Shown here in pieces: positions 31,116 through 39,435 of a stretch of DNA of 64,000 nucleotides. Source of the DNA: a virus; IMG/VR virus record IMGVR_UViG_3300006931_000029, positions 157,124 to 221,123 of that record. One strand, given 5' to 3'. The first letter of the stretch is position 1, and the number at the start of each line of letters is the position of its first letter. Both the position numbers and the translations under genes were made by a program. The notes under the pieces are model-generated. The model saw nothing but the letters and a program-made list of their open reading frames with translations. It had not been told where the DNA came from and made no database searches.

Positions 31116-31504
31116 GGAGTAAGAATCGGGATACGGTCCTTCTTGAACGTAACCCAGGTGATTTGAAGTGTTGGATTGGAGCAGCCCTTCGGTCCCCATT
31201 CGCTGGAAACTTTCAGGACTTCGGTGTTGTTGGCACGGTACTGCCTAACTCGATCGTTGAACACTTCTTCGTCATCTGGTCCGTGAACTTCAACCTCCAC
31301 TCCATTGACCGTAACGAAGGCGTCAGTGTTGGTCGGGAAAATCAAGCCGTCTCCACCGAAACCCTGCTCACGCAACCGCTTGCAAACGGCCTGCGCATGG
31401 AAGAAATTAGGATGTTTGTCAGTTGAGGAATTGTCTTCGTTGCCGAGGCTGACCGTTTCTGGCCACCACGCCTTCGACACGAATTCAACTTGGTATGCTG
31501 ACAT
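31112..31504 (-). CDS. Hypothetical protein, 130 aa
   Basis: MSAYQVEFVSKAWWPETVSL, then VTVNGVEVEVHGPDDEEVF. ATG 31504 directly follows a TTGTTTACA sequence, which therefore cannot be an ordinary -35 box for this start. No family recognised. Confidence 0.65.
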   Translation of the reverse strand: MSAYQVEFVSKAWWPETVSLGNEDNSSTDKHPNFFHAQAVCKRLREQGFGGDGLIFPTNTDAFVTVNGVEVEVHGPDDEEVFNDRVRQYRANNTEVLKVSSEWGPKGCSNPTLQITWVTFKKDRIPILTP

Positions 31505-31532
31505 TGTAAACAAGAACTTGCCAGACTCCAGA

Positions 31533-32003
31533 TTATGAAGCCTTGCGTGGACGGATGGTGACTTTTATGCCTTTCGATGCATAAAGTCTGTTGATCAAGT
31601 CATCGGCAACCCAATTCTGTTCACGAGGAATCCACGTGAGAATCATCTCGGAACGCCACAGCTTTCTGCATTCCTCCCGCAGAGTGTAGAGAGCCGGCAC
31701 GTTGCACTGCCATTTCTCGGTGAACTGGTTCACGACCAGCTGTGAATCCATGAACAAGGCGATCGGCTGAGGCTTTGCGTTCTGCGAAAGCCATTGCAAC
31801 GTGCCTCTCAACGCCCGCCACTCGGCAACGTTGTTCGTCATCCCGTTCCCGTTGCCAAGTATGAGAGCTGCCTGCTTCAGTGGCTTGGGTCGTGGATCGT
31901 CCTTACCGCCGGACACAGCGCCTTCGAAGGCTGCGAACGCGCACGCGCCGTATCCACCCGGATTGAATGGTTCACAAGCTCCATCGATGAAGACCGTAAT
32001 CAT
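31533..32003 (-). CDS. rnhA: Ribonuclease HI
   Basis: 156 residues. Catalytic acids can be placed: Asp7 (FIDGACEPFNPGG), Glu61 (NNVAEWRALRGTL), Asp86 (FMDSQLVVNQF) and Asp134 (REQNWVADDL). The 'NPGG' and 'NN.AE' motifs match the RNase H family that degrades RNA in RNA-DNA hybrids. It could remove Okazaki primers during phage replication. ATGA-coupled to the next gene. Confidence 0.9.
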   Translation of the reverse strand: MITVFIDGACEPFNPGGYGACAFAAFEGAVSGGKDDPRPKPLKQAALILGNGNGMTNNVAEWRALRGTLQWLSQNAKPQPIALFMDSQLVVNQFTEKWQCNVPALYTLREECRKLWRSEMILTWIPREQNWVADDLINRLYASKGIKVTIRPRKAS

Positions 32004-32584
32004 GCGACCGCCTTTTTCTTTTTAGCTTCGTCGATAGCTTGGATGCAGTGGTGAAAGTTGGATGAGTCGCACGAAGCCCGGCGGCTACCGTTGTCGTACG
32101 TGCCTGTGAAGTGTTCCTTGAGCCACGCCTCCACGAACTTGTGATTGACCATCCTGCTACAGGCGTCGTAGAAGCAAACGAGGAACCCGTCAATCTCCAC
32201 CCACTGCACCTCGATGTTAACCGGTTGTCTGTAGACCTCGCCGACCCGAACCAACCAACCAGGGCTTATCTGCTTCCAGTCGTATGCACGTTCGCTGAGT
32301 GGGCCGAATCGCTTCACTGAGTCATCGATCCCTTTCAGGTACGACTTCGCCAGGCATAAGCCGGACGGGTTGTCTCGGTAGTTGCATTCGAGGAAGTCCA
32401 CCATCTCCCTCAGGGCGTTAGTGTAACCGAACCGTGCCTCCCTAGCATAGCGAGACCAGAACTGCTGCACCTCGTTACCCGTAGCTTCGACGATGAACAG
32501 CGTTTCTTTCAACCGTGTCTCGGCCGTATCATTCGGCCGGTAGTTACGGTTCGGATACTCGGGAGCTGGAAGCGGATTGATCAT
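32000..32584 (-). CDS. Hypothetical protein, 194 aa
   Basis: ATG 32584 (MINPLPAPEYPNRNYRPNDT) overlaps the previous stop as ATGA; the long upstream frame is antisense-like. Contains RLKETLFIVEATGNEVQQFW and, later, EVQWVEIDGFLVCFYDACSR. No family recognised. Confidence 0.65.
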   Translation of the reverse strand: MINPLPAPEYPNRNYRPNDTAETRLKETLFIVEATGNEVQQFWSRYAREARFGYTNALREMVDFLECNYRDNPSGLCLAKSYLKGIDDSVKRFGPLSERAYDWKQISPGWLVRVGEVYRQPVNIEVQWVEIDGFLVCFYDACSRMVNHKFVEAWLKEHFTGTYDNGSRRASCDSSNFHHCIQAIDEAKKKKAVA

Positions 32585-32820
32585 GGTACGAACGCCATCG
32601 TGTATGTTGCACCGCCTTCGAAGGTGATGGTTAACCCGTCCTTGGTCCTCAGTGACGACGTCACCTTCACGCCGTACATCGGCGCCAACTCCAGTACCAG
32701 CTTCTCGTTTCGTGCCATCATCTCGGGAATTGTGACCGGGTCGTCGGCCTTCGTCGCTTCGATGTGGCGGTTGACTGCTTCTCGAAGGGCTGTTACGTTT
32801 CTCTTCTGTTCGGCATCCAT
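32581..32820 (-). CDS. Hypothetical protein, 79 aa
   Basis: MDAEQKRNVTALREAVNRHI, then a beta-rich end (DGLTITFEGGATYTMAFVP). TAATG coupling to the upstream gene fixes the start. Confidence 0.65.
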   Translation of the reverse strand: MDAEQKRNVTALREAVNRHIEATKADDPVTIPEMMARNEKLVLELAPMYGVKVTSSLRTKDGLTITFEGGATYTMAFVP

Positions 32821-33032
32821 TAGAGAAATGAGTTGCGAAGGTACAGCTTGCGAAGCTCCTCTGAGCTGGCAACTTTCACGCACGACGGAGGACACTCAGG
32901 CGCACTGAGTCCTGCTCGCATCTGGCGACCCGCCTTACGCGCCGAGGCACGAAAACCTTTTGGCAGTTTTGGCACCTCAACCGTGACAGGTTTTCCATTA
33001 CGATGCTTGAGCTTGGTGAGTTTGATTTTCAT
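32820..33032 (-). CDS. Small basic protein, 70 aa
   Basis: MKIKLTKLKHRNGKPVTVEV with an Arg/Lys-rich centre. Could bind nucleic acid. Overlaps its neighbours by one to four bases. Confidence 0.6.
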   Translation of the reverse strand: MKIKLTKLKHRNGKPVTVEVPKLPKGFRASARKAGRQMRAGLSAPECPPSCVKVASSEELRKLYLRNSFL

Positions 33033-33298
33033 GCCAGTTTAGTGTAGATTTCCACTTCCCATCTGTCGATTGATCCCATCGTGACTCGGATCAGGAGCTC
33101 GCCGACCTTCTCCTCCACCGTGTCTCCACGGCCACCATTCATAGCGTCCGTGTATGCCCTAGAACACGCCGACCGAATGGCCCTGATCATAGGCGCAGTG
33201 ACAACTAGAGTGTGGTTCTCCAGCCTATTGAACACCGCCTCAGCGGCTTTCTGGGATGGCGTGGATTGACTTGCTAGGTCCGGCAAAATGATCTTCAT
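33029..33298 (-). CDS. Hypothetical protein, 89 aa
   Basis: MKIILPDLASQSTPSQKAAE, helices in the middle and a strand at the end (WEVEIYTKLA). Probably first gene of the operon that runs down through RNase HI. Confidence 0.65.
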   Translation of the reverse strand: MKIILPDLASQSTPSQKAAEAVFNRLENHTLVVTAPMIRAIRSACSRAYTDAMNGGRGDTVEEKVGELLIRVTMGSIDRWEVEIYTKLA

Positions 33299-33307
33299 GA
33301 ACGAATG

Positions 33308-33335
33308 ACCATCCCAAAGTTCCTAAAAATGTAAA
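33308..33335 (-). promoter_or_regulatory. Weak copy of the leaderless-type promoter
   Basis: TTTACA at 33330-33335, 16-base spacer, then GATGGT at 33308-33313; nine bases to ATG 33298. The -10 match is poor. Confidence 0.35.
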
Positions 33336-33339
33336 CAAT

Positions 33340-33564
33340 TTAGTGCCGCACCTGTCGTTTTCTGGCTGCGCGTATCATCTTGTGGGCGTATCCACGCAGC
33401 AAGCACGGGACTTTGCTGCCGATGTCCACGATGAAGGTGCCAGTGGTGCCAGAACCAGCCGGATCAACGTGCACCTTCCGAACGACTGGAAACTCAGTGT
33501 GCACCAGCTTTAGCTGCACGCTCAACGGCCGTTGCAATGAGGTCAAGGGTATCCGCTCGCTCAT
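33340..33564 (-). CDS. Hypothetical protein, 74 aa
   Basis: MSERIPLTSLQRPLSVQLKL, beta-rich, with GTTGTFIVDIGSKVPCLLRG and a basic tail. Overlaps the upstream gene by 71 bases in a different frame. Confidence 0.6.
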   Translation of the reverse strand: MSERIPLTSLQRPLSVQLKLVHTEFPVVRKVHVDPAGSGTTGTFIVDIGSKVPCLLRGYAHKMIRAARKRQVRH

Positions 33565-33913
33565 TTTGCCAGACGCCGTTGTGCATCACTCTATTTCTCT
33601 CACGGTTAGCCAAAGCCCGAAGCTCAACGGCGAGCGCTACTCGAGGAGCATCAGCTGGGTTGAAGTGGTCGTTGGCCAAGTCACAGATTTCTTTCTTTAT
33701 GGGCGTGCGGTCCAACGCCGCCTTGACCATGTCGATCTCTCTGATATACATCTTGATCAGGCGGAGCGCGTCTGTCAAATCGTTTACGACGTACGCACCA
33801 AAGGCTCCTGTCGGCCTAGATAATTTCTTGCGCAGGTCGTCGTACTCTTGTTGCAACCGTTGACAGATGTCTTTCGCCTCGTCCAACGTGATAGTTTCAG
33901 GCGAATAGGTCAT
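33494..33913 (-). CDS. Hypothetical helical protein, 139 aa
   Basis: Long helices throughout (DEAKDICQRLQQEYDDLRKK) with an Ala-rich C-terminus. ATGA-coupled to the upstream gene. No family recognised. Confidence 0.65.
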   Translation of the reverse strand: MTYSPETITLDEAKDICQRLQQEYDDLRKKLSRPTGAFGAYVVNDLTDALRLIKMYIREIDMVKAALDRTPIKKEICDLANDHFNPADAPRVALAVELRALANRERNRVMHNGVWQNERADTLDLIATAVERAAKAGAH

Positions 33914-34356
33914 AGTCCATTTGCGAGAACGAATTTGTCGACCACGGCTTGGCTGATCGTCTCCTCGTTCATCTGCTGAAGAATGACTTCCACAATCTTG
34001 GACGATAACCCTCGGTCACCGTAAATTTTGCGATAGCGTACCACGTCTGGCATCTTCGAGATGAGATTGCAAACCGAAGCAGGAACGTTGACGTCCGGAT
34101 TCCCACTGGCTACGATGGCGAAGCCGTGATTCAAGTCATTCCTCCATCGGTGGGAGGACGTAGGCATCTCAGGTTTCTTCCGATGGTCAACGATCTTGCC
34201 GACCTCAATCACTGCCGCACCCTTCATGTGCTTGATATTTTCCATGGTCCAACCCGGAGGTGGATTGCCCATGAAGATCGCCTCGACCATTTCGGCGGCG
34301 GTGTCCGTAACGTGGGCTTCAACCCCACTCGGTTTGCTAGCGACGAGGATAAACAT
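33910..34356 (-). CDS. Hypothetical protein, 148 aa
   Basis: Starts MFILVASKPSGVEAHVTDTA and includes VVRYRKIYGDRGLSSKIVEV, a helix-rich C-terminal part. No family recognised. Confidence 0.65.
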   Translation of the reverse strand: MFILVASKPSGVEAHVTDTAAEMVEAIFMGNPPPGWTMENIKHMKGAAVIEVGKIVDHRKKPEMPTSSHRWRNDLNHGFAIVASGNPDVNVPASVCNLISKMPDVVRYRKIYGDRGLSSKIVEVILQQMNEETISQAVVDKFVLANGL

Positions 34357-34358
34357 GA

Positions 34359-34808
34359 CTATTCGAATTCTGAATTTTTACGTTTGCCGTCGTCCCACTT
34401 TGTGTGATCCCAACCGTAGTGCTTGCAGATGAGGACGAGATTGTCTTTGCCGTAGTGCTGGTATTCGCTTAGGTCTGGGAATTTGTCGTCGTCGCCCAGC
34501 AACCAAATCCACGCCATGTAGTGTTCCATCGATCGCTGAGCCGACAGGCCACGGCAATTGTTCGCCTTATCCCAGGCAAATTCCATGTACTCCTCCATCT
34601 TTTTCAAGACGGCTTCGCGTGTCAGTTCGTAGTGAATCCACTTCTCCTCGGTGTGATCCGGATGAGCAGGTTCCTTGATGAACTGCTTCGCGTATTCCCA
34701 TGGCAAGTGAGCCATGAAGTCGGAACGTCGGTAACCGAAGAAGTCTTCAACGCAGCCGTCGAGGCTATAGTTCTTGATCTCTTGGACGATTTCTTCGTAA
34801 GTGCGCAT
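34359..34808 (-). CDS. Conserved phage protein, 149 aa
   Basis: Acidic and aromatic: SLDGCVEDFFGYRRSDFMAH, RSMEHYMAWIWLLGDDDKF, and CKHYGWDHTKWDDGKRKN. The 'RSi.H...WlWLlGD' element is common in phage proteins. Function unknown. Confidence 0.7.
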   Translation of the reverse strand: MRTYEEIVQEIKNYSLDGCVEDFFGYRRSDFMAHLPWEYAKQFIKEPAHPDHTEEKWIHYELTREAVLKKMEEYMEFAWDKANNCRGLSAQRSMEHYMAWIWLLGDDDKFPDLSEYQHYGKDNLVLICKHYGWDHTKWDDGKRKNSEFE

Positions 34809-34811
34809 GTG

Positions 34812-34901
34812 TTATGAATAGACAACGAGGGCGAACGCCGCCAGACCTACGGCAAGAAGAATGATCATGACGGCGATGAAGAGCTTAACTTCCTGTTTCA
34901 T
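34812..34901 (-). CDS. 29-residue single-pass membrane peptide
   Basis: MKQEVKLFIAVMIILLAVGL then AAFALVVYS. One hydrophobic helix after a short charged N-terminus. Overlaps the upstream gene by 17 bases. Similar to the micropeptides at 1765 and 36139. Confidence 0.55.
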   Translation of the reverse strand: MKQEVKLFIAVMIILLAVGLAAFALVVYS

Positions 34902-35340
34902 GGACGGGCTTCTTTTCCGTCTCCCATTCCGGTAGACCGTAGAGTCCCTGAGCATTGCGCGTGAGTTTGCCTTCCTTCACCAGTTGATCGAGATTCACCT
35001 TGAGATGAGCCATCTCTCGCTCGCGCTTTGTGGATTTCACGGCTTTGACCACCCGCTGGCAGGAAACTGTTGGCGTCTCAACGCCCGGTTCAAACGCGTG
35101 GCCATATCCTCGGACAGTCCTATTCCCTTCGTCATGGATCGCCATGTGCTGAGACCAGCCGCAGACTTTACACGGGTTCACCTTGTCCCTGGCAGGTACC
35201 GAGCTGTTGTTGCGCACGTGCCACTTCTCGTTGAACCCATTCCAGACGTAACGGTCCCACCAAACGTCAGAGACCCAGCGTCCCTGATACCGGATGAGTC
35301 GACCCTTTCGGTCACCGTCAACAACCATGGTTTTCTTCAT
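34885..35340 (-). CDS. Hypothetical protein with CxxC, 151 aa
   Basis: From MKKTMVVDGDRKGRLIRYQG; a single CKVCGW pair may bind metal, and the basic C-terminus (KSTKREREMAHLKVNLDQLV) looks wHTH-like. ATGA-coupled upstream. Confidence 0.65.
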   Translation of the reverse strand: MKKTMVVDGDRKGRLIRYQGRWVSDVWWDRYVWNGFNEKWHVRNNSSVPARDKVNPCKVCGWSQHMAIHDEGNRTVRGYGHAFEPGVETPTVSCQRVVKAVKSTKREREMAHLKVNLDQLVKEGKLTRNAQGLYGLPEWETEKKPVHETGS

Positions 35341-35615
35341 CTCGGATGCTTCTTCTCCCACTCCTCAATTTGACTGTCCGGCTTCCAGATTGGGGTTACG
35401 TCAGCAACCTTGCGAACGTAGCACGTACTCATTCCCTCAGGAACCATGATCAGGGTGAACGACTCCTTGCAAATGCTGCACGCGCTCTTCGCGCCGATCT
35501 CTACCTGCTTGCCTTCGTACTCTGCCGCCACCGTGGCGGCGCAGCACCGAAAGACGCCACCCTTCTCTATGGCTGTCTTTTCAAGATCGTACGTTTTCGT
35601 GTTGGGTGTGCTCAT
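35337..35615 (-). CDS. Cys-rich protein, 92 aa
   Basis: FRCCAATV and SACSICKESF supply two Cys pairs for a probable zinc ribbon. ATGA-coupled downstream. No family recognised. Confidence 0.6.
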   Translation of the reverse strand: MSTPNTKTYDLEKTAIEKGGVFRCCAATVAAEYEGKQVEIGAKSACSICKESFTLIMVPEGMSTCYVRKVADVTPIWKPDSQIEEWEKKHPR

Positions 35616-35624
35616 TTGATTGGC

Positions 35625-35876
35625 TTATATTCGGCCGACGTTGAAGTCTTTGTCGAACTGTTTCTCGCGGCGCGTGCGGCGATCGCCTTCACGCTTCACC
35701 ACCTTCATGGCGACCGGCTTCACCTTCAGCACAAACGGTTGCTCGCTGTTCATCCTAGGCAGACATGCATGGCAGGAGACAAACACGTTGTTCCTGGCTT
35801 CGGCGTTCAGCGACCACAGGTAGACTTCCTTGGGTGGTTTGCCGCAGATGTAACAGAGAAGTTTGAGCGTCTTCAC
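35625..35876 (-). CDS. Zinc-binding protein, 83 aa
   Basis: Start GTG 35876 overlaps the previous stop (GTGA). LLCYICGKPPKEVYLWSLNA and VSCHACLPRM form a four-Cys site; basic C-terminus. Confidence 0.65.
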   Translation of the reverse strand: MKTLKLLCYICGKPPKEVYLWSLNAEARNNVFVSCHACLPRMNSEQPFVLKVKPVAMKVVKREGDRRTRREKQFDKDFNVGRI

Positions 35877-36142
35877 GGCTTCTTCAGGCACGGGCAATCG
35901 GGATGATGAATGATTCCACCGTTGCCGTACACGACGAACTTGTGGCCGTCGTGTTCCACGGTAGCCAGCATGAAGACGTATCCGCCGTGTATCGACGCAT
36001 GAGCGTACGTGGCAGACTCCGGCGGCTTCTCGACTACGTTCACTTGAGGGGTCTTGTGGTCGTCCGCCAGCTTACTGATAAGGGTGCCAACGCCGAAGAT
36101 GAAAACCACAGCGGCAGCTCCAAACGCGATAAAGGTCTTCAT
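35873..36142 (-). CDS. Membrane-anchored protein, 89 aa
   Basis: MKTFIAFGAAAVVFIFGVGT is a signal anchor. The exported part ends in HHPDCPCLKKP, a His-Asp-Cys cluster that could bind metal. Coupled to genes on both sides. Confidence 0.65.
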   Translation of the reverse strand: MKTFIAFGAAAVVFIFGVGTLISKLADDHKTPQVNVVEKPPESATYAHASIHGGYVFMLATVEHDGHKFVVYGNGGIIHHPDCPCLKKP

Positions 36143-36231
36143 GGCAGGTTAATCTGGATGGTGTGAATGATGGCCGCCAGCAGGAACGCTACGGTCCAAG
36201 CAATCTTAAATCCGGTGCGACAGGTCTTCAT
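36139..36231 (-). CDS. 30-residue single-pass membrane peptide
   Basis: MKTCRTGFKIAWTVAFLLAA then IIHTIQINLP. Basic N-terminus followed by one helix. ATGA overlaps on both sides support real translation. Confidence 0.6.
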   Translation of the reverse strand: MKTCRTGFKIAWTVAFLLAAIIHTIQINLP

Positions 36232-36503
36232 GTGAGCGTGAGTCGTTTACGTTTCTTGACCCGCATCCTGACCGGGGCTTCCTGCCTGGGCAACTTCCTG
36301 TAGAAATCACCGAGACAGTTGATCGATCCACAGGCGCACTCGAACGGAACCAGGATAGCAGGAACGCCTTCACGCTTGCACTGAGCGTGGGCTACCGATT
36401 CCTCCCACCGACGCCGGCGCATCCGCCACTGAGGAAGGAAGACACGGCCACCACGATCCAGGTGCGCCATGTTGTGTACGTGCACTTGAGCTTCCTTGTT
36501 CAC
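36228..36503 (-). CDS. Hypothetical basic protein, 91 aa
   Basis: Start GTG 36503. Contains WRMRRRRWEESVAHAQCKRE, CACGSINCLGDFYRK and a Lys/Arg-rich tail. The Cys cluster may bind metal. A seven-codon frame (ATG 36523, MRTRNYP) ends in a GTGA overlap with this start. Confidence 0.6.
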   Translation of the reverse strand: MNKEAQVHVHNMAHLDRGGRVFLPQWRMRRRRWEESVAHAQCKREGVPAILVPFECACGSINCLGDFYRKLPRQEAPVRMRVKKRKRLTLT

Positions 36504-36537
36504 GGATAGTTGCGGGTCCTCATGGTAAAACGATTAC

Positions 36538-36566
36538 ATTTCAGGGCAGCCGATGGGCAATGTAAA
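36538..36566 (-). promoter_or_regulatory. Promoter-like element before a seven-codon leader frame
   Basis: TTTACA at 36561-36566 and TGAAAT at 36538-36543 with a 17-base spacer. Fourteen bases lead to the short frame starting at 36523. Weaker than the best copies. Confidence 0.35.
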
Positions 36567-36614
36567 CAATAAAGCGAACGCTTGGACGCACTAAATCGTT
36601 GGTGACAGCCCGGC

Positions 36615-38141
36615 TTATTGCCGCTTTGCTGACATTTCAGCGAACGTTAGGTCGTCAATCGCATCCTGTGCGGAACTGCTGTACCGACCAGCTACCCGTA
36701 GCTCGCCCCGAATACGTTCCAGCTGAGACCGTGTGAGTTGGAGGGAGATAGATGGCTCTGGCCCCGAATTGGGATCATCGCGCTTGGACGCACCCGCCTC
36801 AGCCCATCCACCTTGACCAGCCTTTTCATTCCACGTAAACCCATGTTCGTCCCTCACTATGGAATCGGGTCCAAATTTACGCTCGGACGCACTTGGTCCG
36901 CCTTCACGCTTTCCTTGATCCACTATCTCACTATCGCCAGTCTGTCGCTCGTCGCTCACGTGTGGCGCATGGTCGCCTTCAATCGTACCACGCAATGGTG
37001 CAGTTGCATTGGCCCGCTTCATCAGCTCCATAGCGAGAAGCTTGCTACCATGGCGCTCTATGCCAATAGAAGCGCCCATGAGCAACACATTCTCGATCAG
37101 CACCGTTGCCTCCACGTCATTCATCCTGTTCAGCAGTGGATCATTCTGGACCACCTGACGCGCAATCCGGACCGTCTCATTCACGATGTCTTCCTCGTGT
37201 TTACGCAGCAGGTCTCCCTCACGCACCAGCTCAGCAGCCAACTTGGATTTCTCCTTCAGCGCATCAGCCAGCAGTTTGCTCGAGTGGACTTCCATGGCAA
37301 TGGAAGCTCCAATGAGCATGGTCGTCTCGCTCATGACCTTGGCTTCGGGGGATCGGTTCAGCTCCCAATTCTTCATCAGCGAGTTGTCCTGGATGAACAA
37401 GGCCGAACACCGTTTGATCTCGTCGATGATCGCCCGCTCGTCTGCCATCAATTGAGCCAAGCTCGGTTTTCCTTCGCCGTTCAACGCTCTGAGCAGCATG
37501 TCCACTTGCTCTCCTCGCAAGGCGTTCTTGCCGTCTGGGGTGACAATGGCGAACGGTTTTCCGTTGAACCTGAGGCTTGCCCGGTAGCGGCTGTACGTCC
37601 ACGGGTTGTCACCTTGGAGGTGCATTGGTGGTTCGGACAGCAGGTCGTTCGCGTCGCCTCCCGCGGCCAGAATCTCGGCCAACGGCGGCATCGCTGCAAT
37701 GATGTCGCTCGCGGTTTCGAGGTTGGTTCGTTGGGTCGGAGGTTCGGCTCCGGGGGTATTCGGGCTCGAACCTATAGTAGTTGCGCGCGCGATCGCGGCC
37801 CGGAACTGAGCCTCAACACTAGGGACCAGAGGTTCTGGTAAGGCCAACAACCGCTCTCTCGACAGCTCAACAAACAGATTGTGAGCAAAGTCCGGCAGTA
37901 TCCCACCAGGTTTGGCCATAGCCGGCTGGTAGTTCTCGCACCGCATGGAATAGCCATGCTCGTACTTCATGAACTGCAACCATGACGAATCTTCGCCGTG
38001 TGGCTTGTGGAAAAGGATGGCGAAGAAGAGGTCGATGACCGCAGCTTCTGGTGCCAACCCACGCCCGACCGGCGGCGAACCTGGTAAGTCAGTGCAGTCT
38101 GCTTGAAAGCCTTGGTCGGACTTGGTGATGGAAATCTTCAT
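36615..38141 (-). CDS. Internally repeated protein, 508 aa
   Basis: N-terminus MKISITKSDQGFQADCTDLP resembles a HicB-type strand-helix start. A Pro/Thr linker near 130-150 precedes helical regions. Two related helical units are visible, SETTMLIGASIAMEVHSSKL and ENVLLMGASIGIERHGSKLL, about 85 residues apart, so an ancient duplication is likely. The C-terminal 100 residues are charged, with a terminal helix (RSQLERIRGELRVAGRYSSS). A long antisense frame over this gene is a shadow. Function unknown. Confidence 0.75.
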   Translation of the reverse strand: MKISITKSDQGFQADCTDLPGSPPVGRGLAPEAAVIDLFFAILFHKPHGEDSSWLQFMKYEHGYSMRCENYQPAMAKPGGILPDFAHNLFVELSRERLLALPEPLVPSVEAQFRAAIARATTIGSSPNTPGAEPPTQRTNLETASDIIAAMPPLAEILAAGGDANDLLSEPPMHLQGDNPWTYSRYRASLRFNGKPFAIVTPDGKNALRGEQVDMLLRALNGEGKPSLAQLMADERAIIDEIKRCSALFIQDNSLMKNWELNRSPEAKVMSETTMLIGASIAMEVHSSKLLADALKEKSKLAAELVREGDLLRKHEEDIVNETVRIARQVVQNDPLLNRMNDVEATVLIENVLLMGASIGIERHGSKLLAMELMKRANATAPLRGTIEGDHAPHVSDERQTGDSEIVDQGKREGGPSASERKFGPDSIVRDEHGFTWNEKAGQGGWAEAGASKRDDPNSGPEPSISLQLTRSQLERIRGELRVAGRYSSSAQDAIDDLTFAEMSAKRQ

Positions 38142-38623
38142 GTGGTTACCGCGGCGGTGATTGGTTTGGCCTGAGGGCGCAATGGCCCGATCCAGAAATA
38201 ATTCTTGAAGTTTTCGTTGCGCACCGAGTTGGCGTACGGGTAGTGGAAGGCAAGACCGCCGGTAGTTTCCTTGGTGAGTTCACCGACCACCATCTTGCCG
38301 GATTCCTTGTGGATGCACCAATAGAAACCGGGGATCGTCGGACCAGGACCATTGAATGGTTGGGTGGATGCGCCAGACGGTTGACGTCGAAGGAGGTTGG
38401 CTGATTCAATCAGCGCCTTGAATTCGGGTGTGTAGTCCGGACGGATGCCCTCCTGCACGATGGCAGTGAGAAGCAGATCGACAGCCGATTGATAGGCTTC
38501 GATCCGATCGATGAGATTGTCGACTCGTGCTTTGACGTCGTCGGCGATTTCGCGCGGGACTTCCAGGTAGAGAGCTTGAACAGCTTGTCTAACCGGGTTT
38601 ATGTGGCGGTCTAGGTGTTGCAT
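38138..38623 (-). CDS. Hypothetical protein, 161 aa
   Basis: From MQHLDRHINPVRQAVQALYL; helical first half, then GFYWCIHKESGKMVVGELTK and KNYFWIGPL, a beta-rich tail. A GTG at 38701 would extend it 26 residues but would lie within the upstream gene. ATGA-coupled to the 508-residue protein gene. Confidence 0.65.
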   Translation of the reverse strand: MQHLDRHINPVRQAVQALYLEVPREIADDVKARVDNLIDRIEAYQSAVDLLLTAIVQEGIRPDYTPEFKALIESANLLRRQPSGASTQPFNGPGPTIPGFYWCIHKESGKMVVGELTKETTGGLAFHYPYANSVRNENFKNYFWIGPLRPQAKPITAAVTT

Positions 38624-38852
38624 GACTGGAAGGCTTGGACAGGAACGATTCGATGGTGCAGCCTGATCCACCGTTGGATCGCTGCAACCGTTGAAACTCA
38701 CGCCATTTCCGGCGGAACCTGCTGTGGTTCACTGGCGTGAGGAGACTGAGTAAGAGTTGTGACGCGTCCTTGTAGACGTAGAAGTCCTTCAATTCTTTGC
38801 CGCTGCACGCGTCTTCGATGCGGCTGAGAGATTCTTGAATCGGCGTTTTCAT
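38589..38852 (-). CDS. Hypothetical protein, 87 aa
   Basis: MKTPIQESLSRIEDACSGKE, helical. ATG 38852 overlaps the upstream stop as ATGA. The long in-frame extension was rejected. No family recognised. Confidence 0.65.
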   Translation of the reverse strand: MKTPIQESLSRIEDACSGKELKDFYVYKDASQLLLSLLTPVNHSRFRRKWREFQRLQRSNGGSGCTIESFLSKPSSHATPRPPHKPG

Positions 38853-39145
38853 TCTGAGATTTCCACCACCGGTTTCCGCTTGACAAAGTCCTCGATCCCG
38901 TTGAACATCCGGTTGGATTGCCTCAGGTCGTCGTCCTTCTTGAACTCCGCAAACAACCGATCGAACCGCATGCGAGCGTAGTCTGGCATGAGCGCTAGAG
39001 CCAAGTGCAGGGCCGACATGACTTCGTAGTAGTCGTTGTGTTCGGGACCCCGGCAGAATGAGCCAACGACTCTTAAGGAGCGCGCGACGGTCCCGGACTT
39101 TGGAAGTTTCGGCGTTGTCAGTGGTTGTGGTTTGCGTTTCGGCAT
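38849..39145 (-). CDS. Hypothetical protein, 98 aa
   Basis: Basic start MPKRKPQPLTTPKLPKSGTV then helices (SALHLALALMPDYARMRFDR). Overlaps the upstream gene by 28 bases. Confidence 0.6.
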   Translation of the reverse strand: MPKRKPQPLTTPKLPKSGTVARSLRVVGSFCRGPEHNDYYEVMSALHLALALMPDYARMRFDRLFAEFKKDDDLRQSNRMFNGIEDFVKRKPVVEISE

Positions 39146-39435
39146 GGAGGGTCTTTGGCGAGTTCACGCGTGATGTCAGTCATGTCTATCCCATTTGGAT
39201 AGTTCGGGTGTGGTTTGAAACCGGTGGCAAGGTCGCGTGCTGTGGCTTCCTTCGGACGCTTTAGCATCTTCCTGGAAACCCAGAGCTGAAACAGCAGAGC
39301 TAGGATCAACAGAATCGCGTTGAACCACGTCGCCCATAGCGGTTCACGACGGAAGAATGCGCCGTAAATCGTCATTGCTGCCGACACGAACATGATGGCG
39401 TTAGCGATCGACCACGATCTGTGAGCGGGTGTCAT
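39118..39435 (-). CDS. Two-helix membrane protein, 105 aa
   Basis: MTPAHRSWSIANAIMFVSAA and WFNAILLILALLFQLWVS are transmembrane helices; the C-terminus has TGFKPHPNYPNGIDMTD. ATG 39435 is ATGA-coupled to the gene upstream. Confidence 0.65.
   Translation of the reverse strand: MTPAHRSWSIANAIMFVSAAMTIYGAFFRREPLWATWFNAILLILALLFQLWVSRKMLKRPKEATARDLATGFKPHPNYPNGIDMTDITRELAKDPPCRNANHNH

Noticed and set aside
31505-31513. TTGTTTACA directly before ATG 31504 as a promoter -35
   Set aside because: There is no room for a spacer and -10 before the start codon, so I treat it as chance or as an exception to the promoter rule.
36738-37841. A 367-codon plus-strand frame
   Set aside because: It is antisense to the 508-residue protein and has low protein-like character; the minus gene has ATGA coupling.
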